Both the position numbers and the translations under genes were made by a program. Positions 1 to 8,876 of a stretch of 64,000 nucleotides of DNA are shown in pieces (positions within the stretch are counted from its first letter, which is position 1; every line of letters begins with the position of its first letter). The stretch covers positions 3,982,501-4,046,500 of the forward strand of contig CP119318.1 of the NCBI GenBank assembly GCA_029203105.1, written 5' to 3'. The DNA comes from Candidatus Kaistia colombiensis (GTDB lineage: Bacteria > Pseudomonadota > Alphaproteobacteria > Rhizobiales > Kaistiaceae). The notes beneath the pieces are model-generated. The model did no database searches, was not told the DNA's origin, and was given only the letters and a program-made list of their open reading frames with translations.

Positions 1-1048
1 GCCCGACCATGAACCAACTGGCCTTCTCGCGCCGTTCGCGATGCCACAGGATCCCCGAATAGACCGCGACGATGCTGCCGAACATCACGTAGGTGTTCAG
101 TTCCGTCCGCGGGTTGAACAGCATCAGATAGACGACCGCGATGGCGAGGATGTTGATCGGCCCATCCTTCGGGCCGGTCCGCTGAACCGACAGATAGGCG
201 AGGCCCAGCGCCAGCAGCGCGAAGACGATGCGCACCACGGTCAGCAGCCGCTCCGAAGCCGGCAGGCCGACGGCGTTCAGGAGCCCGGTCAGATCGGCCC
301 AGCGGCCATCGCCCGGATCGCCTGCAGCCAGGATCTTGGCGATGCCGAGCTTGTAGAGGCCCACGACCGCGACGGGATCGGGGTTGAGGAAGGGCAGCAG
401 CAGGAAGCCGGCTGTCACGACGAGCAGCCGCCAGCCGAGCTTTGGATACAAAGCCCCGAAGAGCAGCATCAGCACCAGCGCCAACGGCTTGATGGCGAAG
501 GCGAGGCCCAGCAGCAGCGCCGAGATCCACCAGCGCTCCTCGGCAATCGCTACGGAGCCGAGCAGCATCAGCGCCATCAGGATGACGGTCGCCTGGCCAT
601 TTCGGAAAGCGCCGAAGCCGCTCGGCGCGAGCAGGAGCAGGCAGGTGCCGAAGATGAGCCATTTCCTGCTGCCGTCGACGGCGGGAAGCGTGCTGCCGAC
701 GGCTCGCCAGATCGCATAGGCCAAGAGGCTGAACGACACGACGCGCCAGAGCGCATCGCCGAATGATGCGCCGAGCAGCGCGAACGGCGTGTAGAGGACG
801 GCAAAACTCGGCAGGTAAAGGAAGCCGCTGATGCCACCGCCAAAGATGTCGTCGCCGTGCCACCAGCCAAGCGCGCCCAAACGGTAGACCGGCACGACGC
901 TGCGGCGATCGGGATCGACCAGCACCAACGCCAGAACGGCGAGGTTGAACAGCACGAAGATGCCAATCCCGGCCCAGCCGGCATAGGGCAGCAGCCGATC
1001 GAGCATCCGCTCCGGCACATCGGGTTCCTGCAAATGGGAGATGCGCAT
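1..1048 (-). CDS. GT87/DUF2029-like polyprenol-sugar glycosyltransferase (3' end outside window)
   Basis: The minus strand reads as a continuous membrane protein from ATG at 1048 to the window edge, so the C-terminus is missing. The start is preceded by GGGAG about 12 bases upstream, inside the end of murI, with 2 bases between the murI stop and this ATG, so the two are probably cotranscribed. The visible 349 residues hold many hydrophobic segments. An early extramembrane loop contains Trp-Trp-His-Gly-Asp-Asp, and a later one contains Phe-Arg-Asn-Gly-Gln-Ala, a motif typical of DUF2029/GT87 integral-membrane glycosyltransferases, which use polyprenyl-phosphate sugars. The family call is by motif and topology; the acceptor is unknown. 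Confidence 0.7.
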   Translation of the reverse strand, partial: MRISHLQEPDVPERMLDRLLPYAGWAGIGIFVLFNLAVLALVLVDPDRRSVVPVYRLGALGWWHGDDIFGGGISGFLYLPSFAVLYTPFALLGASFGDALWRVVSFSLLAYAIWRAVGSTLPAVDGSRKWLIFGTCLLLLAPSGFGAFRNGQATVILMALMLLGSVAIAEERWWISALLLGLAFAIKPLALVLMLLFGALYPKLGWRLLVVTAGFLLLPFLNPDPVAVVGLYKLGIAKILAAGDPGDGRWADLTGLLNAVGLPASERLLTVVRIVFALLALGLAYLSVQRTGPKDGPINILAIAVVYLMLFNPRTELNTYVMFGSIVAVYSGILWHRERREKASWFMVG

Positions 1049-1050
1049 TT

Positions 1051-1845
1051 CTATAAGATTTCTCCCTGCAGGCCCATGCTGGCCAGCACTGGCATCAATT
1101 GCCTGGGCCACGGCTTGCCCGACGTCAGATAGGCCTGCCCGGTCCGGAGCAGCGTGCCGTCCGGATCGGGTGGCAGCGACAATACGGACAGAACCCGCCG
1201 GGCGATCGCCTCGGCAGGATCGATCCAGGTGACCGGCCAGGGCGCGATGGCCTCCAGCCGATCGATCAGGAAGGGATAGTGGGTGCAGGCAAGCACGATC
1301 GTGTCGGTTCGCTTGCCATCGACCTCGATGAAGGCCGGTTCGATCTCGGCGCGGATGGCGGCACCGTCGACGGCGGCGCCTCGCATCACCGCCTCGGCCA
1401 GCGGCGCCAGCTCGGATGAGCCGACCAGGCGGACGTGGCAATCCCTGGCGAAGCTGCGGATCAACTCGCGGGTATAGTCGCGCTTCATCGTTCCCGGCGT
1501 CGCCAGCACCCCGACGACGCCGCTCTGCGAGCGCTTGGCCGCCGGCTTGATCGCCGGCACCGTGCCGATGAACGGGATCGCATGCAGCGCGCGCAGTGGC
1601 GGCAGCACCAACGTCGACGCCGTGTTGCAGGCGATCACCACCGCATCGGGCGCAAAGCGCCCGATCAGCCGCCCCATCAGCGCGACGATATGATCCGAAA
1701 GCGGCGCCGCGTCCCAGTCGCCATAGGGAAAGGCGGCATTGTCCGCCACATAGGCGATCTCGGCCGATGGCAATTGCCGCCGGATCTCGCGCAGAACCGA
1801 GAGGCCGCCGATACCAGAATCGAAGACCAGCAGCCTGGCGGTCAA
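1051..1845 (-). CDS. murI: glutamate racemase MurI
   Basis: This 264-residue protein interconverts L- and D-glutamate in the cytoplasm, supplying D-Glu for the peptidoglycan stem peptide. The sequence shows the N-terminal FDSGIGGLSV signature (Asp9-Ser10), the first catalytic cysteine in ACNT (Cys73) and the second in ACTH (Cys187). The length is normal for the family. The start codon overlaps the trmJ stop by 4 bases (1842-1845), which indicates translational coupling, and the GT87-like gene follows after 2 bases. Confidence is high because both catalytic cysteines and the flanking motifs are intact. Confidence 0.95.
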   Translation of the reverse strand: MTARLLVFDSGIGGLSVLREIRRQLPSAEIAYVADNAAFPYGDWDAAPLSDHIVALMGRLIGRFAPDAVVIACNTASTLVLPPLRALHAIPFIGTVPAIKPAAKRSQSGVVGVLATPGTMKRDYTRELIRSFARDCHVRLVGSSELAPLAEAVMRGAAVDGAAIRAEIEPAFIEVDGKRTDTIVLACTHYPFLIDRLEAIAPWPVTWIDPAEAIARRVLSVLSLPPDPDGTLLRTGQAYLTSGKPWPRQLMPVLASMGLQGEIL

Positions 1846-2651
1846 TCGTCCGCCTCGCGGCTGGTAGTTTCCGTGCCGTCGGCGCGACGGCGCGGCCGGG
1901 TCGGCCGATTTTCCAGCGCCGCGACGACGCCGCGCAAGGTGCGGATATCGGCTTCCGTGAACTGCGCCTTCTGCAACATGGCGCGCAGCGTCTGCACGAC
2001 GACGGGACGCTTCTCGACCGGGCGGAAGAAGGTGACGGCGTCGAGCGCGCTTTCCAGATGCTCGAACAGGCCGATCAGCTCCTGCTTGGTCGCCGGGCGG
2101 CTATCGTTCGGCGTCGTGAAGCGGAGCCCCGCCTCTTCCGTCTCCAGCCCGCTCCGCCGCCATTCATAGGCGAGGATCAGCACGGCCTGGGCAATGTTGA
2201 GCGAGGCGAATTGCGGATCGATCGGCAGCGTCACAATCTCGTCGGCGAGCGAGATCTCCTCATTGGTCAGGCCGATACGCTCGCGCCCGAACAGGATGCC
2301 GGTCCGGACGCCGCCCGCCATATGGCCGCGCATGATGCCGGCCGCCGCGGCGGGGCCGCGAACCGTCTTGGCGAGTTCGCGCGAACGGGCGGTGGTCGCA
2401 ACCAGATAGCCGAGATCGGCCACCGCCTCCTCGACGGTCTGGAACAGGCGGATGCGATCGAAGACGTGATCGGCGCGGCTGGCGGCGCGGCGGGCATGCT
2501 CGTTCGGCCAGCCGTCGCGCGGATTGACGATCCGCAGATCACGCAGGCCGAAATTCGCCATGGCGCGGGCAGCCGTGCCGATGTTCTCGCCAAGCTGGGG
2601 TTCGACGAGAATGACGGCGGGCCCGTCGACAAGAAGTTCAGAAGCGACCAT
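1842..2651 (-). CDS. trmJ: tRNA/rRNA 2'-O-methyltransferase, TrmJ-like (SpoU family)
   Basis: This is a 269-residue SPOUT-class RNA methyltransferase. Visible family motifs are the N-terminal VEPQLGENIGTAARAMANFG (motif 1, with the conserved Asn and Arg), LFGRERIGLTNEE (motif 2) and LNIAQAVLI (motif 3), which build the knotted SAM site. TrmJ methylates the ribose at position 32 of several tRNAs in gamma-proteobacteria; that exact target is inferred from the family. The C-terminal 100 residues are a basic helical extension, as in TrmJ. It is the first gene of the trmJ-murI-GT87 unit and is divergent from the HdeD-like gene. Confidence 0.85.
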   Translation of the reverse strand: MVASELLVDGPAVILVEPQLGENIGTAARAMANFGLRDLRIVNPRDGWPNEHARRAASRADHVFDRIRLFQTVEEAVADLGYLVATTARSRELAKTVRGPAAAAGIMRGHMAGGVRTGILFGRERIGLTNEEISLADEIVTLPIDPQFASLNIAQAVLILAYEWRRSGLETEEAGLRFTTPNDSRPATKQELIGLFEHLESALDAVTFFRPVEKRPVVVQTLRAMLQKAQFTEADIRTLRGVVAALENRPTRPRRRADGTETTSREADD

Positions 2652-2791
2652 TTCGTCCGTGCATCATGTTGAGAAGGCCATCTCCTAGCCCATCGGGCGT
2701 GGTCACGCTATATTCGCGCTGCTCGACGCAGGTTGCAGGGCTCGGGTGAGTCGCAACCGCGGTGACGGAACAGCCCAAGGGAGGACGCGGA

Positions 2792-3355
2792 ATGCCCGCA
2801 GATCTGGCAGCGAACAAGAGCTTTTCCTCGACCGTAAGGGAGAAATGGGGCTGGTTTCTGTTCCTCGGCATCGTGTTCGTGATTGGTGGCATCTTTGCCA
2901 TCGCCATGCCACTGATCTCCAGCGTCACCGTCACGGTCTTCCTCGCGGTCGTGCTGGTCATCGCCGGCGCCTTCCAGATTTTCCAGGCCTTCAGCGTCCA
3001 GGGTTGGGGCGGCTTCCTGTGGCAGCTCGTCGTCGGCATCGTCGTGCTGATCGGCGGCATCGCGATCTATATGTCGCCGGTTGTCGGCAGCGTCGCACTG
3101 ACCCTGATCATCGCCTCGGTCTTCATGGCCAAGGGCATCTTCCAGATCGCGCTTTCCTTCCGCGTCCGGCCGATGGACGGCTGGGGCTGGATTCTCACCG
3201 CCGGCATTATCGCCTTTCTGGCGGGTCTGTTCATCCTGCTGCAGTTTCCGTTCTCGGGCCTCTGGGTTCCAGGCACGCTGGCTGGCATCTCCCTTCTCTT
3301 CACGGGCTGGAGCTATATCGCGCTGGCACTCGCCGCGCGGCGCGCCAGGGCATGA
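2792..3355 (+). CDS. HdeD/DUF308-family membrane protein
   Basis: This 187-residue protein has six hydrophobic segments arranged as three hairpins, typical of the HdeD (DUF308) family. In E. coli HdeD is linked to acid resistance at high cell density; the biochemical activity of the family is unknown. The start at 2792 (MPADLAANK) is chosen because AGGGAGGA lies 7 bases upstream; an in-frame GTG at 2762 has no such site. The stop overlaps the start of the next gene as ATGA, so the glycosyltransferase downstream is probably translated by the same ribosomes. The pairing suggests an envelope-related role, which is inference. Confidence 0.85.
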   Translation: MPADLAANKSFSSTVREKWGWFLFLGIVFVIGGIFAIAMPLISSVTVTVFLAVVLVIAGAFQIFQAFSVQGWGGFLWQLVVGIVVLIGGIAIYMSPVVGSVALTLIIASVFMAKGIFQIALSFRVRPMDGWGWILTAGIIAFLAGLFILLQFPFSGLWVPGTLAGISLLFTGWSYIALALAARRARA

Positions 3356-4242
3356 ACGAATCGGAATGGCGCCAGACCTATGGCGTGAGCGGCAGCGAAA
3401 AGCTGCCGCTCGTCACCATCATCGCGATCAACTGGAACTATGGCGCCTATCTGCTGACCGCGTTGCGATCGGCTGTGGCGCAGGATTATCCGGCGCTGGA
3501 AATCATCGTCCTCGACAATGGCTCGGATGACGATAGCCCGGTGCTGATCAAGACCTTCGTCGAAGAGCATCCACAGGTCCGCTTCATCGAGCTGTCCCGA
3601 AATCTCGGCCAACTCGGCGCCGCGCATCACATCGTCACGCAACACCGCATCTCGGGCGATTTCGTCTCCTTCCTCGACACGGACGATTTCCTGTTTCCGC
3701 ACTTCATCAGCCATCACGTCCGCGCCCATATGCTGGTGAACAACCGAGTCGGGGTGTCAACCGGCGACACTCTGCAGGTCGACCGGCACGGCACGATCGT
3801 CGCCGGCAACATGCCGCATTGGTGGAAAGCCTCGAATGCCAATCGGCCCGGCTGGGCCGATGTCCAGATCCCGACGCAGCACGACACGCCCCGACCGTTG
3901 GCCATGACGCTGATCCCTCCGTCCCAACGGCGGTGGTGCTGGTATCCGGGCACATCGATCGTCTATCGGCGACGCAACATCGAACGCCTGATGTCAGCCA
4001 TCCGCGATCCTATCGAGGTCAAGTTCGCCCTCGACACCTCCGCCGCCCCCTTCTGCCATGCCGAAGGCGGCAGCATCATGCTAAACGAGCCGCTGTCCGG
4101 CTACCGGGTTCATGGCAGGAACTCGAGCGTGACGGCCCCGCAACTGCAATATTTCGATTCTGGCAGGGTTTCGTTCGAAACGGGCAACAAAAGACAGGAA
4201 CGCTGGTTCCGCAAGAACATCCGAAAGAAGCAGACCGCCTGA
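3352..4242 (+). CDS. family 2 glycosyltransferase (first of three)
   Basis: This 296-residue GT-A fold enzyme begins with the family 2 strand VTIIAINWNYGAYLLTALRS, followed by DNGSDDDS (nucleotide contact) and FLDTDDF, the DxD metal-binding motif at about residue 109. A later WYPG...YRRR segment and YRVHGRNSS near the C-terminus match small family 2 transferases that build surface polysaccharide. There is no membrane segment, so it should be cytosolic or peripheral. ATG at 3352 overlaps the HdeD-like stop. Its motifs recur in the genes at 4303 and 6002, which look like longer relatives. Donor and acceptor sugars cannot be read from sequence. Confidence 0.85.
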   Translation: MNESEWRQTYGVSGSEKLPLVTIIAINWNYGAYLLTALRSAVAQDYPALEIIVLDNGSDDDSPVLIKTFVEEHPQVRFIELSRNLGQLGAAHHIVTQHRISGDFVSFLDTDDFLFPHFISHHVRAHMLVNNRVGVSTGDTLQVDRHGTIVAGNMPHWWKASNANRPGWADVQIPTQHDTPRPLAMTLIPPSQRRWCWYPGTSIVYRRRNIERLMSAIRDPIEVKFALDTSAAPFCHAEGGSIMLNEPLSGYRVHGRNSSVTAPQLQYFDSGRVSFETGNKRQERWFRKNIRKKQTA

Positions 4243-4261
4243 CGTGCGCGCCTGCTAAGGT

Positions 4262-4290
4262 AGAGCGATCCGACTGTGTTGGATCGCTCT
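4262..4290. repeat. perfect 10-bp inverted repeat between glycosyltransferase genes
   Basis: AGAGCGATCC (4262-4271) and GGATCGCTCT (4281-4290) pair perfectly around a 9-base loop. It sits 19 bases after one glycosyltransferase stop and 12 bases before the next start. There is no following T-run, so it is not a classic terminator. It may stabilise the upstream mRNA or be a short member of the palindromic repeat also seen at 18217-18297, which shares the AGAGCG and GGATCGC words. Confidence 0.6.
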
Positions 4291-4302
4291 CGACGGGGAC
4301 AC

Positions 4303-5529
4303 ATGAATACATCTGACTTCTCGATCCAGAACGTCGGCGCAGGGCAGCTGGCGAGGCCAGGCGCCATCCGCTTGCCGCTGGTGTCCTTTGTGCTCACCCG
4401 CGGCGCCGGCTCGGATTTTGGCGCCACCATCGAAGCCGTTCGGGCACAGGACTATCCGCGTTGCGAAATCATCGTCGTGGACGCGGGCGCGACAGACGCC
4501 AGTCGGGCGACCCTCGAACACCAGATCGGAGGCGATCCCCGCTTCAGGCGCGTCCCCTCCGACACCGATCCCGGTCCCTTCGCCCTGGCGACGCTCGGCC
4601 TCGCTGCGGCAGAGGGCGAGTTCGTCGCCTTCCTTGACGCGACCGAGCTCCCGCTGCCCGGTTTCGCCTCCGCTCATATCCAGACGCATCTCGCCAGCCG
4701 CCACAACGTGGCGTTCACCGCCTCTCAGGTGTCTCTGAGCCAGCCTGGCCCAATCAGCCCGCCGCCCACTCCCAGCCAAATCGACTCGGCCAAGCCCTGG
4801 TTGCAGCCTGCCACGCCGGTTCTCCGGCTAGCCTGCCTCGACGACGACGGCTTCGCGCATTTGGCATCCAGCACAGCGCTGGTCGAACCGATGACACAGA
4901 GCTGGACGGCGTCGCCCGACGCGGCCCAGATGTATCGACGTTTCGTCATCGATCTGCTGCAGCCCGTCGCGGACCAATCCATCGCTCTCCCCGCCTCCCC
5001 CGCCGCGCATTACGCGCCGCTCTGCCAGCTTCTCGGCGGCTCGGCGGCAATCCAGCTGCCGCTTTCTAGGAAGCTTCCCGGCTCCCGGATCGAGCATGTC
5101 ACAAGTCCCATCGACGGAGCTTGGTCGACTGCAAGTGATCGTCACAAGCTGTGCGTCTGGGCGGCGAACGGGGCGGACCTATCCCACCGCATCGGCGCGA
5201 AACGGTACTGGGATGCCTTTGCCTCCATGTTGGGCCTGCAGCCCGGCGCCACAGAAATTCCGACCCCGGCGGAGATCGCCGACTTGACGGACGGGCAGTT
5301 CGCTCTGCTGTTGGAGGCCTTTGGCGAGAAAAAGGCCATTCATGGATTGAACAATCTGCTTCCGCGTCCGGCTATACTGGTGATCCTTCGGAAATACTAT
5401 GGTCATCGCCTGCCGCTGCGCGTGCATTGGGCGGTCCGGTCCGCCGCCCTCCGCCAGATGCATGAGGGTATCCGCCTGTATCTCCGCGCGCGCCGAACCC
5501 GACGCCAAAGCCGATCGAAGCGCCGATGA
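4303..5529 (+). CDS. degenerate family 2 glycosyltransferase paralogue
   Basis: This 408-residue protein aligns by eye along its length with the gene at 6002, including C-terminal stretches such as RIGAKRYWDA versus RIGEKRYWGA. It keeps the N-terminal fold (VSFVLTRGAGSDFGATIEAV, VVDAGATDAS), but the DxD motif is changed: FLDATELP at residues 112-115 replaces FIDSDD. The WPWSPGSS segment is WTASPDAA and the C-terminal YRIHGNN is lost. By family knowledge these residues bind the metal and sugar nucleotide, so the protein is probably inactive as a transferase or has a changed role. The frame is intact with no stops. The start at 4303 follows GGGGA. Family membership is clear; activity is doubtful. 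Confidence 0.75.
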   Translation: MNTSDFSIQNVGAGQLARPGAIRLPLVSFVLTRGAGSDFGATIEAVRAQDYPRCEIIVVDAGATDASRATLEHQIGGDPRFRRVPSDTDPGPFALATLGLAAAEGEFVAFLDATELPLPGFASAHIQTHLASRHNVAFTASQVSLSQPGPISPPPTPSQIDSAKPWLQPATPVLRLACLDDDGFAHLASSTALVEPMTQSWTASPDAAQMYRRFVIDLLQPVADQSIALPASPAAHYAPLCQLLGGSAAIQLPLSRKLPGSRIEHVTSPIDGAWSTASDRHKLCVWAANGADLSHRIGAKRYWDAFASMLGLQPGATEIPTPAEIADLTDGQFALLLEAFGEKKAIHGLNNLLPRPAILVILRKYYGHRLPLRVHWAVRSAALRQMHEGIRLYLRARRTRRQSRSKRR

Positions 5530-6001
5530 ATCCGGGTGAACTGCGTTCACCTACCGCAGCAAAGCGGGAACGACGTTTCCTTTCGTCTCCGCCATCGCGA
5601 TAGATTGCGACGCACGGCGGCTCGAGAGCTTGGAAGACGGCCCGTCCGACAATATCCACGATAAGGCGACACGGATCTCCAGGTATCCGCGCCGAATCGA
5701 TCGGCGCATTCGCCAGGTACGATGAAACTCTGTATCCGGTGAATCGCACCGGTTGCATGCCGTTACGAACCCTCGAAATGGCAGTCGAATCCGTTTCGGC
5801 CAGGATCTACGCTCCCGAAGTTGCGCCTTTCAGCCGCTATTCTGGACGAATTCTAGTCAGGCATTGCGTCTCGACGAGCGCATCAATACCAAGGGGATAC
5901 AGTCGGAACGCCGGCTACGGACCTTCGTTCGCCTGCATCTGCCCAGCAGTTTGTTGTGACATCGATAGCGGTCGACACCTCGAAAGGGCCTTGCTCGATT
6001 C
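5530..6001. other. intergenic, no gene supported
   Basis: These 472 bases hold short open frames on both strands, but none has a plausible ribosome site, family motif or codon pattern. The stretch is richer in A/T and in irregular composition than its neighbours. It may contain the promoter of the downstream glycosyltransferase, but no convincing -35/-10 pair was found. Confidence 0.5.
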
Positions 6002-7327
6002 ATGCTCAATAGCCCGGACATCTCAGGACCGCGCGACCTGCCGGCACCTAGTTCCGCCAGCGAATGCGATCTCCTGACGATCGGCGGCGTCTCCGCCTCC
6101 AGACTGGCAACAGCCGGTGAGGTACAGCTTCCCAAAGTCTCTTTTATCGTCCGAAACTGGAATTATGGCCAGTATGTAGGCCGCACCATCGACTCGATTC
6201 GGGCGCAGGACTACCCGAATTTCGAGGTGGTAGTCGTCGACAACGCCTCGACTGACGAAAGCCGCGACATCATCGAACGCCATGTCAGCGGCGACCCTCG
6301 CTTCCATGTCATCCATTCCGAGATCAATTTGGGACCGCTCGGCGGAGGCCTGCGCGGACTGGAGCATGCGACGGGCGATTTCGTTGCTTTCATCGACTCC
6401 GACGACACGCTGCTGTCGAACTTCGCCTCAGTCCACATCCAAGCCCATCTGGCCAGTCGCCAGAGCGTGGCATTCACCTCTAGCACTGCCATCGAAACGG
6501 GACCGACCGGCGCGATGTTGAACGGCCGTCGAACACGCGCCGACGCGACGCACATGGAAAGCAGGGAAGGCTTGCGACCTTCCGAAGTTGTTCCGCGACT
6601 GCAGTCGGTCAATGACCACGCCTATGCGACGCTGTCACGCCACACAAAATTGCTTCGGCCCGTGTCGATGGAATGGCCCTGGTCGCCTGGCAGCTCGAAC
6701 ATGTACCGCCGTTTCATTCTCGACATGCTCGCTCCCGCCAGCGACGCGAATGACCTTCCGAAGCTTTCTACCGACGGTCACTACAACCGCCTTGCCCACT
6801 TGCTCGGCGGCTCGGCGGTGATTGACCTTCCGCTCTCGACCTACCGGATCCATGGCAACAATTTTGCCGCATCGACGCCGAGCCTCGCCAGCTTGCGCGG
6901 CGATGCGGGGCCAGCGACGCACTTCAAGTCCCTCCGAGTGCGAGAGATGGTCCGGATATTCGTCGCCAACGCGGCCAGCTTCTCGACCCGGATTGGAGAA
7001 AAGCGCTACTGGGGCGCGCTCGGCGCACTGCTCGAGCGCGATATGTTCAAGACGTCCGAGGATCTGGCGGACTGGAACCGTGATCAGTTCTTCAGCGAGC
7101 TGATTCGGCATTTGGCGGCGACTTTCGGAGAAGAAAAGACGATACGCAGGCTCGCCGCCCTCGTTCCGAAGGCACTCCTGCGTTCGGGCCTCGACGCTGT
7201 CTACGGCCGGCCGCTGCCCGTCTCCATCCGCCTGAAGCTGCAACTGAGTTGCACGCAGCGTTTGCATGCCCGGATCAAGCGCGTCATCCGGAAGCTACAC
7301 AGCAGGCTGGCATCCAGCCTCAACTGA
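6002..7327 (+). CDS. family 2 glycosyltransferase (third of three)
   Basis: This 441-residue enzyme has intact family 2 motifs: VSFIVRNWNYGQYVGRTIDS, VVDNASTDES, the DxD motif in FIDSDD (residue 132 on), WPWSPGSSNMYRR and YRIHGNNFA. The last 150 residues form an extra helical region shared only with the paralogue at 4303. There is no membrane segment. Together with the genes at 3352 and 4303 it forms a small cluster that probably decorates an envelope polysaccharide; no polymerase or flippase is nearby. The start at 6002 is the first ATG of the frame and has no strong Shine-Dalgarno site, so it is less certain than the family call. Confidence 0.85.
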   Translation: MLNSPDISGPRDLPAPSSASECDLLTIGGVSASRLATAGEVQLPKVSFIVRNWNYGQYVGRTIDSIRAQDYPNFEVVVVDNASTDESRDIIERHVSGDPRFHVIHSEINLGPLGGGLRGLEHATGDFVAFIDSDDTLLSNFASVHIQAHLASRQSVAFTSSTAIETGPTGAMLNGRRTRADATHMESREGLRPSEVVPRLQSVNDHAYATLSRHTKLLRPVSMEWPWSPGSSNMYRRFILDMLAPASDANDLPKLSTDGHYNRLAHLLGGSAVIDLPLSTYRIHGNNFAASTPSLASLRGDAGPATHFKSLRVREMVRIFVANAASFSTRIGEKRYWGALGALLERDMFKTSEDLADWNRDQFFSELIRHLAATFGEEKTIRRLAALVPKALLRSGLDAVYGRPLPVSIRLKLQLSCTQRLHARIKRVIRKLHSRLASSLN

Positions 7328-7393
7328 GCGCGTCTCTGTTGAAGCGCCGGGACAGGCGAAGGCGTCGCACTCCATTCTCACCGCTGCCAGCCT

Positions 7394-7421
7394 TTGCGCG
7401 TTTTGAGCGCGATGCTATAGG
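7394..7421 (+). promoter_or_regulatory. candidate sigma-70 promoter of icd
   Basis: TTGCGC (7394-7399) and TATAGG (7416-7421) are separated by 16 bases and lie about 95 bases upstream of icd. The CTATAG core matches other -10 candidates in this window (60882, 42728). This is a pattern match only. Confidence 0.4.
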
Positions 7422-7516
7422 GGAGCCCGCACCATCCTCGGCGCCGTCTTGCCGTCCGCGGCCTCCTTTTCCGCCGGCAAGTCGAGCCGTCCAACCCTGA
7501 AGCGAGGTTCTCTTCC

Positions 7517-8729
7517 ATGGCGAAGATCAAGGTAGCCAATCCCGTCGTCGAGCTCGACGGCGACGAGATGACCCGGATCATCTGGCAGAACATCAAGGAC
7601 AAGCTGATCCACCCCTACCTCGATCTCGACCTCGAGTACTACGACCTGGGCGTCGAGCACCGCGACGCGACCAACGACCAGGTGACGATCGACGCCGGCC
7701 GACGCGATCAAGAAGCTCGGCGTCGGCGTCAAGTGCGCCACCATCACGCCGGACGAAGCCCGCGTGAAGGAATTCAACCTCAAGGAAATGTGGAAGTCGC
7801 CGAACGGCACCATCCGCAACATCCTCGGCGGCGTCATCTTCCGCGAGCCGATCATCTGCCAGAACGTGCCGCGCCTCGTCCCCGGCTGGACGCAGCCGAT
7901 CATCGTCGGCCGTCATGCCTTCGGCGACCAGTACAAGGCGACCGACTTCCTCGTTCCCGGCAAGGGCCGGCTGACGATCAAGTTCGTCGGCGAAGACGGC
8001 ACCGTCATCGAGAAGGAAGTCTTCAAGTTCCCGGGCGCCGGCGTCGCCATGGCGATGTACAACCTCGACGAATCGATCCGCGAGTTCGCCCGCGCCTCGC
8101 TGAACTACGGCCTGATGCGCAAGTACCCAGTCTATCTGTCGACCAAGAACACCATCCTCAAGGCCTATGACGGCCGCTTCAAGGATCTGTTCCAGGAAGT
8201 GTTCGACGCCGAGTTCGCAGTCGCCTTCAAGGCAGCCGGCATCACCTATGAGCATCGCCTGATCGACGACATGGTCGCCTCGGCCCTGAAGTGGTCCGGT
8301 GGCTATGTCTGGGCCTGCAAGAACTACGACGGCGACGTCCAGTCCGACACGGTCGCGCAGGGCTTCGGCTCGCTCGGCCTGATGACCTCCGTGCTGCTGA
8401 CGCCCGACGGCAAGACCGTCGAAGCCGAAGCCGCGCATGGCACCGTGACGCGCCACTATCGCCAGCACCAGCAGGGCAAGGAGACGTCGACCAACTCGAT
8501 CGCGTCGATCTTCGCCTGGACGCGCGGCCTCGCCCATCGCGCCAAGCTCGACGACAATGCAGAACTGGCGAAGTTCGCGCTGACGCTCGAGAAGGTCTGC
8601 GTCGACACCGTCGAAGCTGGCGACATGACCAAGGACCTGGCGCTGCTCGTCGGCCCGGACCAGAAGTGGCTCTCGACCACCGGCTTCCTCGACAAGGTCA
8701 GCGACAACCTGACCAAGGCGATGGCATAA
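7517..8729 (+). CDS. icd: NADP-dependent isocitrate dehydrogenase (frame broken by one inserted base)
   Basis: This TCA-cycle enzyme oxidises isocitrate to 2-oxoglutarate with NADP. The first 60 residues (MAKIKVANPVVELDGDEMTR) are in one frame. After about 7697 the reading continues one base later with KCATITPDEARVKEFNLKEM, WKSPNGTIRNILGG and onwards to the stop at 8729. Removing one G in GACGCCGGCCGAC restores a 403-residue protein of the expected length for the monomer class shared with eukaryotic IDH. Nothing else in the gene looks decayed, so a sequencing insertion is more likely than a pseudogene; icd is normally needed for growth. A twin-hairpin terminator follows. Confidence 0.9.
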
Positions 8730-8741
8730 GCCAAACCCTTT

Positions 8742-8799
8742 CGGGGAGCGCCACTCCCCGTTCCAACTCTCCGGCAAGGGCGGCTCTCCGCCCTTGCCG
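8742..8799 (+). terminator. tandem hairpin terminator after icd
   Basis: Two hairpins follow the icd stop: CGGGGAG (8742-8748) with CTCCCCG (8754-8760), and a perfect 12-bp stem CGGCAAGGGCGG (8772-8783) with CCGCCCTTGCCG (8788-8799) around CTCT. The second is followed by ATCTTCTTG, a weak pyrimidine tract. Confidence 0.75.
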
Positions 8800-8876
8800 A
8801 TCTTCTTGCTCCTTGCTCCTTGCCGCTCGCCCCCCCCGCCTGCCCCAACATCGGCAGCCGTGAACAGGATGTCCGC

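Noticed and set aside
5739..6077. 112-codon frame upstream of the third glycosyltransferase
   Set aside because: No ribosome site, no motif, Cys/Ser/Arg-rich composition, and overlap with a real gene.
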